From: Pseudomonadota bacterium
GTDB taxonomy: Bacteria > Myxococcota_A > Polyangia > Haliangiales > Haliangiaceae
Direction: 5' to 3'
Length of the DNA stretch: 36,105 bases
Assembly (NCBI GenBank): GCA_022360315.1
Contig: JAKSDA010000100.1
Coordinates: forward strand, 1 to 36,105
Part shown: positions 1 to 6,478 of the stretch, piece after piece
Layout of the letters: each line of letters begins with the position of its first letter
Position numbering within the stretch: position 1 is the stretch's first letter
Translations under genes and position numbers: made by a program
The notes under the pieces: model-generated
The model's database searches: none
Seen by the model: only the letters and a program-made list of their open reading frames with translations
What the model was told of the DNA's origin: nothing

Positions 1-95
1 ATGCCCAGCCATTGCTATGTCAAACCAGACCCCAATGAGACCACCAATGAGATGGCTGGCAACTGGTCGCTGCCTCTGCACCCAAACCCCAAAAT

Positions 96-160
96 CTGCT
101 CAAAACTGACTCTCCCCCGGCTCCATTTTGCTGAGCAGAAGTGGGTCCATTTTGGTTAGC
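96..160. repeat. IS21-like terminal repeats (end remnant)
   Basis: Two similar 18-mers lie in direct orientation at 119-136 and 143-160 (15 of 18 identical, sharing TCCATTTTG). A related CAAAACTGAC motif sits in the opposite sense at 101-110. CTGCTCA at 96-102 and TGAGCAG at 132-138 form a perfect 7-bp inverted pair. Multiple short repeats of the TCAGTTTTG/TCCATTTTG kind are typical of IS21-family ends, so I read this as the abutting ends of such elements. No istA or istB coding sequence is visible, and the assignment rests on motif resemblance alone. Confidence 0.35.
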
Positions 161-198
161 GTCGCAGAGCAGCGCGGAGGCACTCGCGGACATCTGCT

Positions 199-429
199 TT
201 GCGATGCCTCGTGCATGCGTTCATCGCAGGGTGGAATGCCTCGCCGCAGATCCATGACGACCTGCAGCAGATCTGCAAAGAACTCGAGGCTATCGGCAAA
301 AATCTCAACCAAGCCCAGAAGTTGGCAAACCGCTATCGCCGGCCGACCAAGGACTTGCGCGTCCAGGTCGGCACGACCGCCCGGGTGGTCGCGAAACTCA
401 TCACGAAACTGGAACAGGCCCAGGTATGA
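199..429 (+). CDS. MobC-like mobilization accessory protein (probably truncated)
   Basis: This 76-residue product carries a segment around residues 28-45 (ELEAIGKNLNQAQKLAN) that resembles the conserved 'L..IG.NLNQ.A' motif of bacterial MobC relaxosome accessory proteins. Those proteins help a relaxase open DNA at oriT. The stop overlaps the start of the next gene as ATGA at 426-429, a common coupling for mobC-relaxase pairs. The start is uncertain: TTG at 199 has no clear ribosome site, GTG at 211 is an alternative, and the frame stays open upstream to a TAG at 157. MobC proteins are usually longer (about 100-130 residues), so the N-terminal DNA-binding part may be missing. The assignment depends mainly on the motif and the relaxase neighbour. 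Confidence 0.5.
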   Translation: MRCLVHAFIAGWNASPQIHDDLQQICKELEAIGKNLNQAQKLANRYRRPTKDLRVQVGTTARVVAKLITKLEQAQV

Positions 430-1480
430 GTCTGCTCGAACTCGATAAAGCGCGTGTAGCGCCTGCCCCCAGGAGCCGAGCCCGTGGCCGCGGCTCGCGC
501 GGCTCCCGCGGTCGTCATGGTCGGCAGGCCGTAGAGGCGAGTCTGGCCGGGCTGGGATACCAGGCCGCGGTCATAAAAATTACCAGCCGTGCTAAGACTC
601 TCTCGCGCACAAAGATCGCCATCGAATATCTACGCCACGATTGTGACCACGTGGAGAACGAACTCGGGGAACGCCGCACCATCGACGAGGCCAAAGCCGA
701 TGTAGAGCGATGGAGAACCCCGCGCCATCGAGGCGCAAACACCTCCATTCAGATGGTCATTTCCTTCAAACGGGGCACCGACGAGTGGGCCGCCGAAGAG
801 ACGGTCCAACAGTTTGCCAGCGAGGTATTCGACGAGAATCAGTACGTTTTGGCCTGGCACCACCCGAAGGATGGTCATCCCCATGCCCATCTCGTGATCT
901 GTGCGCCCGGTGAGGAGCGCGCCCTCAGAATCCGCACAGCCGAGTTGCAGGCCATGCGCGAGAAACTGGCCGAACTCGCTCGCGAACATGGCATTCGAAT
1001 GCAAGCTCGCTGTTACGAGCGGCATCCTGCCGAGCGCCACTTGCGCAACGATACCGATCGGGCCGCCCGTCGCAAAGGCGGCCCTGCACAGGCTCGCACC
1101 ACACGAGCTGCGCGGATTGCCCGCGCCATCCGCACCAAGGAAACCCGCGAAGTTCTCAATCGCATTTGCCGGGAACGTGAGAGACGCGCGGTGCGCGAGG
1201 CGGTGCGTTTCTCCACGCAGCAAAGAAGACCGGTAACCGCGCCTATCTTCATATGGCCGCGGGGCGACTGCGCGAGTTCGAGCGCGCGTTCCACCAGCGC
1301 GCCGCACCAGCACAGTGCGTCGCACAGGACAGTGAGCGCGACTCGGAGCAAACCCGCGAGCGCTCGCGCATTCTCCACGAAATTCACCGACGCGCAGCTG
1401 CAGCCACCCGCGCGGTCCTGGCCGCGTTGGCCAAGGAAACGGCCCAAGAACATCAACCCCAACCCGAGATGGAACGATGA
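426..1480 (+). pseudogene. MobA/VirD2-type relaxase, frameshifted
   Basis: The N-terminal part reads as a relaxase (DNA nickase for conjugative mobilization). Residues 141-160 contain H145-H146-P-K-D-G-H151-P-H153-A-H155, the metal-binding histidine cluster of HUH MobA/VirD2-family relaxases, after a conserved block near residues 108-120. An Arg-rich helical region follows. At about 1211-1230 the coding signal passes from the frame of 426 into the frame that ends at 1480: the second frame gives KKTGNRAYLHMAAGRLREF and further Glu/Arg-rich helix, while the first frame turns into low-quality Ser/Pro/Arg sequence to 1598. The simplest reading is a single indel that splits the gene. The C-terminal helicase or primase part of larger relaxases is absent. 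It probably belongs to a decayed integrated mobilizable element. Confidence 0.7.
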
Positions 1481-2656
1481 CATTTACTTGCGCCGCATAG
1501 TGCGCATCCTGCAGCCGCGCCCCCCAACTGCAACGAGCCCCCTTAACCTGGTGCCGCCCCCCGGAGCTACTGGAGCGCGGGATTTTGGCAATGAGTAAGG
1601 CGTCTCGGCGAGAATAAGTCAGTGGTCGACCGGCACTCTGACCGGCACCACGCCACTCAACAGTAAAAAACTCGCAACTGCGCAAACCTCGCCAACGGCC
1701 TTCTTGAGCTTGAGAATCGCCTTCTGCCTTGATGCAATCCTCACCCCGCCCAGTTGCCATGCAAGTCACTGGGCGACGATGGGGCAAACGACCTTGCCCG
1801 ACAACCGACGACACGCGATGAACAATGTCGTCAGAAATGTAAGAGAGGATGTCGACGGACTGGGCCGACATCCTCTCTCCTTCACCCCGGCGAAATTACT
1901 GGCCGCTGATCGCGGCCATTGAGTACCAGGTTGAGACTAAGGTTCACCAGGCGCGCGTATACTGGCCCCCACACGGAACGTCACGCCACGCCACACCACA
2001 CCCAGCAAGTGGTACAGACCAGGCTGCAATCTGCAGCGAGCGGTGTGCCTTTCAAGGCAATGTATTTGCTTGGATGAGCCTGGTAGCCACGGGCTGCCGC
2101 GCCATGTGGTTGGCTATACTGCCAGTTGCTGGGGGCCTTCTCGCCCGCACTCACCTCTGGTTGGCGAGGAGGCATACTGCGAGTGGTCAGGCTGCAGGTG
2201 GAGGGTGGAGGGGTTCGTGGGATTGGTCGGCTGAGTTTTCGGCTCAATCGCAACGTTGCGATTGTCGGGGCATCGCGGGCGGTTGCGGCCGGCAGCGGGG
2301 TGTTCCGCCGTACTCGAACATCCGGCTCCCCCGGCGGGGGGGCCGAGCACGCGCGCAGGCGTGGGCGAGCGCGCGGCCGACCGACGAGGGCATTCGGTGA
2401 AAACTGACGCGGCGGGTGACTCCTGCACAGTATAGTGGGCTCACTCGTCCTTGGCCCTCCAGCCCACCTTTGCGACAGAACCTCGGCCTGTGACGCTGGC
2501 GACTTCCGAGCGTCTTGCCCCGCTGGCGATAGCCGTCACGCAAGGCGTGATGCCGGCACGGATTGGCAATGTAGAACTCGCTACCTCGAGTGATGTCCCG
2601 GTACGGCGCTGGGTCTTGCAGCCCCGTGGCGGGCTTCTGGGACACTTCTTCGGCCG
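1481..2656. other. Gene-poor region, no supportable CDS
   Basis: Several overlapping open frames occur on both strands, but none shows a recognisable domain, a convincing ribosome site or a consistent protein-like composition. They read as Arg/Gly/Pro-rich frames typical of non-coding GC-rich DNA. The only clear structure is the perfect hairpin at 1842-1878. The stretch probably is degraded accessory DNA between the relaxase remnant and the hydrolase/TetR unit. Confidence 0.5.
1842..1878. repeat. 13-bp perfect inverted repeat (hairpin)
   Basis: AGAGAGGATGTCG (1842-1854) is the exact reverse complement of CGACATCCTCTCT (1866-1878), around an 11-nt loop. No T-run follows on either strand, so it is not a textbook intrinsic terminator. 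It could be a transcription-end hairpin, a relaxase or recombinase recognition structure left by the mobile element to its left, or a protein-binding site. Confidence 0.6.
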
Positions 2657-4186
2657 TCAGTCGGTGCAGATCTTGCTTGGCTTGGGCAGTCTGAGATCGG
2701 TGAAGAAGCGGCTCATGTCTGCGGCGACGCAGGGCGAGAACAAGAACATGCTGTAATCATCTCCGTCCCGGCTCAGTACGACACTGCCCGGAAGCTGCCG
2801 CGAAAGTCCCGCAGCGTTATCGTAGTGCGACAGGGACTGATGCAAGGACTGAACGATCAGTGTGGGCGGCGGGTCCGCCACAGGCGAAAGCGCATCCGGG
2901 TCGGGTCGATTCGACCAGCCGATGCAGCCGGCCGCCGTGCGAAAGGCGACAGTGGCGCCGCCCGTGTGGGGAGCAAGCTCGTGCATCTGGTCTCTGAGTT
3001 CGGACAACTCGGCAAAATTGCTAGCGGCGGGCGGGGTGATCGCGCAGTTGATCGCGTGATCCTGCAAGGCGTCGAAGGTATCATCGGGGTTGACGGTAAG
3101 CAGAGTCGCGTTGCCCGCCGCAGCCTGCAGGAGGGCGCTTCCAAAAAGTGGCCAGGCCAGAGTCTGGACGAGTTGCACCTGCGGCGCGTGCCGAACGTCT
3201 TCTGCCGTGAGCGGGTCACCACCCGACACGGGCAACGGCGTTTTCTCCGCCCGAAGGACGGTTTCGTCAAAGAGAGCAGCCACGGCCTCGCCGTGCAAGG
3301 CGCAGCCGCCACCCGGCTGGTCGGGCGTATCGGGTACCGGGGGCGTGCTCTCGCACCACGACACGAAGCGCCCGAAGCTGTCCTCCAGGGCGCGGGTCTC
3401 CCTGAGCACTCGCTCTCGCGGGCTCGCCGAGTCGTCGAGAGCGGTGTCGAGCGCGAGCAGCCGCAAGCGGCCGGGAAACAGCCCGGCATACGTGCGCCCG
3501 AGCAATGTGCTCAGATGAATGCCATAGAAACTGACCTGCTCCTCGCCCAGGGCCGCGCGCACGGCGTCGAGGTCACGCGACATACTCTCGAGGTCGAGAT
3601 GGTCCAGCAAGGGGCCGGTCTTCTCTCGGCAGGCTGCATACAGCGCCTGATTGTCTCGAACCATGTCGTCGAACGCGGTCTGATCGGCTGGGAAATAGGT
3701 GATGCCCATGGATCGCTGGGAGCGCCCGCATTGCACCGACGCGCTCTGGCCAATGCCGCGCAGGTCGACGGCGACCAGGTCGAAGCGCGTCGCGAGGTCA
3801 CCCAGGTCAACCCCGAGCGAGAGTGCCAGGCGCAGTTGCTCGATCGACGAAGCTCCGCCGCCGTTGTTGAGAAAGAGTGTTCCGATGCGGGCGCCGGAGT
3901 CATCGGCCGGGCGGCGGACGAGCGCCAACTCGATCGTCGAGCCGCCGGGTTCCGACCAATCGATGGGAACGGGGATCGTTCCGCACTGGCTGCCCTGAAA
4001 TTCCGCTTCGGAGCACTCGTCCCATTCGATCCTGGGCCCGGGTGACTCGCCGTCGTCTTGGCCGCAACCGGCCAGGAACCCCACGGCCAAAACGCCCATC
4101 GCCGACCCTGCCCACAGAGCAATAGTGAGTGACTGGACAGTTACTCTATAGATAGAGATAGGATTTGAGGTGGATTGCGTGTTCAT
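2657..4186 (-). CDS. Lipoprotein alpha/beta hydrolase of the TAP-like type, apparent pseudoenzyme
   Basis: This 509-residue protein resembles secreted tripeptidyl-aminopeptidase-like alpha/beta hydrolases. It has a hydrophobic N-terminus ending at a lipobox (FLAGCGQ, Cys about 41), an N-terminal beta region, a strand followed by DLRGIGQS, a nucleophile-elbow region, and a C-terminal segment matching the TAP-like C-terminal domain. The elbow expected as YGxSYGTxLG reads YGIHLSTLLG, putting His224 where the Ser nucleophile should be. The region expected to hold the catalytic Asp reads LHQSLSHY (Gln450), and the expected GxGH near the end reads DGDDYS (Tyr478). All three catalytic positions therefore look substituted, suggesting a binding or decoy role on the envelope rather than hydrolysis. 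The ATG at 4186 is the longest start. One operator copy lies inside the first 20 codons, so a later start (ATG at 4096) is possible. It lies 47 bp downstream of a tetR gene. Confidence 0.75.
   Translation of the reverse strand: MNTQSTSNPISIYRVTVQSLTIALWAGSAMGVLAVGFLAGCGQDDGESPGPRIEWDECSEAEFQGSQCGTIPVPIDWSEPGGSTIELALVRRPADDSGARIGTLFLNNGGGASSIEQLRLALSLGVDLGDLATRFDLVAVDLRGIGQSASVQCGRSQRSMGITYFPADQTAFDDMVRDNQALYAACREKTGPLLDHLDLESMSRDLDAVRAALGEEQVSFYGIHLSTLLGRTYAGLFPGRLRLLALDTALDDSASPRERVLRETRALEDSFGRFVSWCESTPPVPDTPDQPGGGCALHGEAVAALFDETVLRAEKTPLPVSGGDPLTAEDVRHAPQVQLVQTLAWPLFGSALLQAAAGNATLLTVNPDDTFDALQDHAINCAITPPAASNFAELSELRDQMHELAPHTGGATVAFRTAAGCIGWSNRPDPDALSPVADPPPTLIVQSLHQSLSHYDNAAGLSRQLPGSVVLSRDGDDYSMFLFSPCVAADMSRFFTDLRLPKPSKICTD
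4127..4146. promoter_or_regulatory. Candidate TetR operator, copy 2
   Basis: GAGTGACTG-GA-CAGTTACTC is a 20-bp palindrome with one mismatch in nine pairs. It is nearly the same sequence as the site just upstream of the tetR gene at 4847-4866. It falls within the annotated 5' coding part of the hydrolase (codons 14-20), so binding there would block elongation or, if the real start is downstream, initiation. Confidence 0.6.
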
Positions 4187-4233
4187 GTTCGCCTTCTTTC
4201 CTTGTTGATGACTCTATGAGAGGCGGCGGAGGA

Positions 4234-4845
4234 TCACTCCGCAGTCCGCCGGCGACCCCTTCGCGGGGACTGTTTTGTCATGGTTCCCGGATGCCGAATG
4301 CCGCGTTGCAAGAGGTCGGCCCACGGTGCATCGATATTGTCGAGGCCAGCGGTGACGATGAGCTGGCAGAGCTGGCCTCGAGCCATGAACTGCTGCACGT
4401 CCTCATCGCTGGCCTGCGAGCGCTCCTTCACCAGGGTAGTCACCATCGCGAGACCTCTGCGCACAGTCTCGGCGACGAGTTCGATATCGGTGGCAGCGAG
4501 TGCGTGGACTTGCAGAAGCAGCAGCTCGCGGCGCGCGATGAGCTGCGCATAGGCCGCGCCCATGGCGCTGAGAATTGCTTCAGGCGCACTGCTGTCCACC
4601 GCCGCCGCCGCTTCGGTGATGACTTCGTGGATTGCTGCGTAACACCGCTCGAGGGCGGCTACGAACAGCGCTTCCTTGGTCGAGAACAACTTGAAGACAT
4701 AAGCCGGGGACAGCTGCGCGTGCGCCGCCACCTCCGCCACGCTGGTTCCGCGATAGCCCGCCCGGCCAAACACGTGAATGGCACTCTTGATGAGTTGCTC
4801 GCGCCGACTCTCGGCATCGGAAAGCTTGGTCCCGCTCCTGGTCAT
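4234..4845 (-). CDS. TetR/AcrR-family transcriptional regulator
   Basis: The 203-residue product has the TetR N-terminal helix-turn-helix domain: REQLIKSAIHVFGRAGYRGT at about 15-34, then the recognition part (TSVAEVAAHAQLSPAYVFKL) and FSTKEALFVAAL. A helical ligand-binding domain follows. Length is normal for the family. It lies upstream of and codirectional with the lipoprotein hydrolase (47-bp gap), so the two probably form one leftward operon. A 20-bp palindrome abuts the ATG (one base away), and a second near-identical copy lies at the front of the hydrolase gene, which points to autorepression plus control of the partner. The inducer cannot be read from sequence. The C-terminus is unusually basic (PRRGRRR). 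Confidence 0.93.
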   Translation of the reverse strand: MTRSGTKLSDAESRREQLIKSAIHVFGRAGYRGTSVAEVAAHAQLSPAYVFKLFSTKEALFVAALERCYAAIHEVITEAAAAVDSSAPEAILSAMGAAYAQLIARRELLLLQVHALAATDIELVAETVRRGLAMVTTLVKERSQASDEDVQQFMARGQLCQLIVTAGLDNIDAPWADLLQRGIRHPGTMTKQSPRRGRRRTAE

Positions 4846-4846
4846 G

Positions 4847-4866
4847 GAGTGAGTGTGCAGTCACTC
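4847..4866. promoter_or_regulatory. Candidate TetR operator, copy 1
   Basis: GAGTGAGTG-TG-CAGTCACTC is a palindrome with one mismatch in nine pairs, directly in front of the tetR start codon. Together with the copy at 4127-4146 it defines the consensus GAGTGACTG-N2-CAGTCACTC. Binding here would cover the ribosome-site/start region or promoter of the regulator's own gene. No Shine-Dalgarno motif is visible in front of the ATG. Confidence 0.65.
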
Positions 4867-4958
4867 TATCCACGTGGCAAATTTTTTTTGCCCAACCCTG
4901 CGTTATCCCCCACGTGCCCGTATGGTCGCCCGGGACATCTACGGGCTGTGCGTCCACG

Positions 4959-5582
4959 TCATGGCCTCGAGCGCGGCGATGAACTCGTCTTTGCTGGCTC
5001 GGTGTTTTTGGCCTCTTCGGCACATAAGAAGCATAAACTGCGCTTTTCTTTAGTCGACAGTGTATCGAGCCGGTGATCGAGCTGTGAGGGCGAGCCAGGA
5101 GGTAACTGATGTCGCCTGGAAATGTATTTGAAATCACTTATTAATCTTGCATCGATGGGCCGCTGAGCGTGTAGGGAGTAGCCTTCCATGGCGGCGCACA
5201 GTCGGCGGCGAATCATTGCATCCGGTGTCCGCGGGAGCAGTGCGTAGCTTGTAACTGAGACCTGTTGGGCTATTGAGAGAGTATCATCAGAGTCTTCCGC
5301 CCAGCGTTCGGTCGCCCACACCCTGAGGCGTTTCTCGACGGCCCTGCCGATCTGTCGCAGCAGTCGTACGATATCAGCGTCCGAAGGAGGGGGCAGCGGG
5401 ACGAATTGCACCCGCTCTGTGCCCTCTTTGACCCAGACGCCATCTGGCAGCACCGAGTGGAAATGAACATTCAAGTTCAACAGAGAGCCGAACCGCTGCA
5501 CGAATGTAACTGCTCCGGTCTTCGCATCAGCAACGCCGAGACGACGCGCGCAGCGGCGCTGGAAGGCAAAGACCTTGCGGTA
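4959..5582 (-). pseudogene. IS91-type (Y2/HUH) transposase remnant
   Basis: The open frame from just after a TAG (5583-5585) reads FQRRCARRLGVADAKTGAVT and then a block holding NLNVHFHSVLPDGVW. These match the region of IS91-family transposases around the HUH metal-binding motif (HFH). Further on, AAMEGYSLHAQ matches the 'aleGfslHa' region of the same family. N-terminal zinc-finger parts and the catalytic C-terminal parts are missing: the frame upstream of the TAG does not match the family, and after about residue 150 the protein turns into an unrelated tail. It is a truncated, inactive copy. The nominal start used by simple gene callers is GTG at 5501. Confidence 0.75.
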
Positions 5583-5906
5583 CTAAGTGACGTGGCCCCG
5601 TGCTTCGGCCAGATACAATCCGGCGCGAACCTCATCGACGCTGCTGCCGGCCAGGCGCCAGAAATACAGACGGTCGCGACCAATGCGCCAGTGCCCTTCG
5701 CACCAATTCAGGCCGACCGAGTCGGCCGCATCCGCGATTCGTGCAGCCAGTTTTTTGTCCCACTGGCAGATACGATCGAGCACCGATCGCAAACTGCGGA
5801 GTACCTCCAGAGCCTTGAAGAACGCCAGACAGCAAAACGACGCATCGTCTAAGAGTCGAAGTACGGTGGCACTCGAGCGTCGGGTACCGCAACACTGGGG
5901 CGTCAA
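5583..5906 (-). other. Open frame upstream of the transposase remnant, unrecognised
   Basis: This 107-residue frame is in the same phase as the transposase remnant and separated from it by one TAG. It contains DKKLAARIADAADSVGLNW and WRIGRDRLYFWRLAGSSVDE, which look protein-like, but I recognise no family. It does not match the expected upstream part of an IS91 transposase. It may be another decayed gene piece joined to the remnant. Confidence 0.3.
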
Positions 5907-5980
5907 AAATCCCGACCACCCGCATTGGTTAATTGATCAGACCAATTACAAATCAGCAGCAGTAAAACAACACACCAGGG

Positions 5981-6088
5981 CTAAGAGAACCAGGCGTATA
6001 TCAATATGTCGGGCCAGGCGACAGCGACGACGAAAAGCGCAAACAGTACGAACAAACTGGTTGTTACGAGCGCGCGTGGTGTTGGCAT
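5981..6088 (-). CDS. Candidate 35-residue single-pass membrane peptide
   Basis: ATG at 6088 is preceded by GAGGAG with a 6-nt spacer (a strong Shine-Dalgarno match) and the frame runs to TAG at 5981. The product has a basic start (MPTPRALVTT), a hydrophobic segment (SLFVLFALFVVAVAW, residues 11-25) and a short tail ending YAWFS. This is the layout of a small bacterial membrane protein. No homologue is recognised. Evidence is the ribosome site plus the clean hydrophobic profile; there is no coding neighbour on the same strand within 60 bp. Confidence 0.45.
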   Translation of the reverse strand: MPTPRALVTTSLFVLFALFVVAVAWPDILIYAWFS

Positions 6089-6478
6089 GAGAGGCTCCTC
6101 GTGCATTTCTACTCGCAACTTCTGCAAATCTAGTGCCTTTTTCGTTGTGGCCTCTCTCACGTGAAATCAAATGATTAGGTGAAAACTCAACACGCCCAAT
6201 GAGAACCTGTTACGCAGGTCGGTACTGCCGGGTGTCGCCCATTTGTGGCCCAGCGAGATCGATCCGCTGCTTCGAGACTGCAGAACCCCTGGCCAGGAGA
6301 TTCTAACGATCTAGATTTATTTCATTTTCGTAATCCACCGCGCATTCGTCGAGCAGCCTCTTTCACTCGAAAAGGGACAGCCATCGAGCGCGAACCTCAC
6401 TACGCATCGAGCGCGAACCTGGCTACGCATCATCCATGATACAGAGGGTCTATCAGGAGACGGGGAGATCTCCACTGA
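6089..6478. other. Intergenic region with a tandem repeat
   Basis: No supportable gene is seen between the small peptide start and the antiporter stop. The part right of 6170 contains short frames without ribosome sites, and the tandem repeat at 6382-6427. The leftward antiporter gene should end its transcript here, but no T-tailed hairpin is evident. Confidence 0.5.
6382..6427. repeat. 23-bp tandem repeat, two copies
   Basis: The units 6382-6404 and 6405-6427 share CATCGAGCGCGAACCT and end CACTACG or GGCTACG, differing at two positions. It lies just downstream of the antiporter gene. Function is unknown; slippage duplication is the simplest origin. Confidence 0.75.

Noticed and set aside
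1849..2400. 183-codon plus-strand open frame
   Set aside because: Composition is Arg/Gly/Ala-rich in the style of non-coding GC-rich DNA, with no ribosome site and no recognisable domain; the 5' part overlaps the hairpin.
2244..2428. tRNA-like signature on the minus strand (SSVGRA frame and a TTCGAGT loop)
   Set aside because: The nucleotides flanking TTCGAGT do not form a 5-bp T-stem and no acceptor or anticodon arm can be built, so it is a chance resemblance.
2825..4045. Long plus-strand open frame opposite the lipoprotein hydrolase
   Set aside because: It is the antisense shadow of the hydrolase gene, which has a signal peptide and family motifs; the plus frame has neither.
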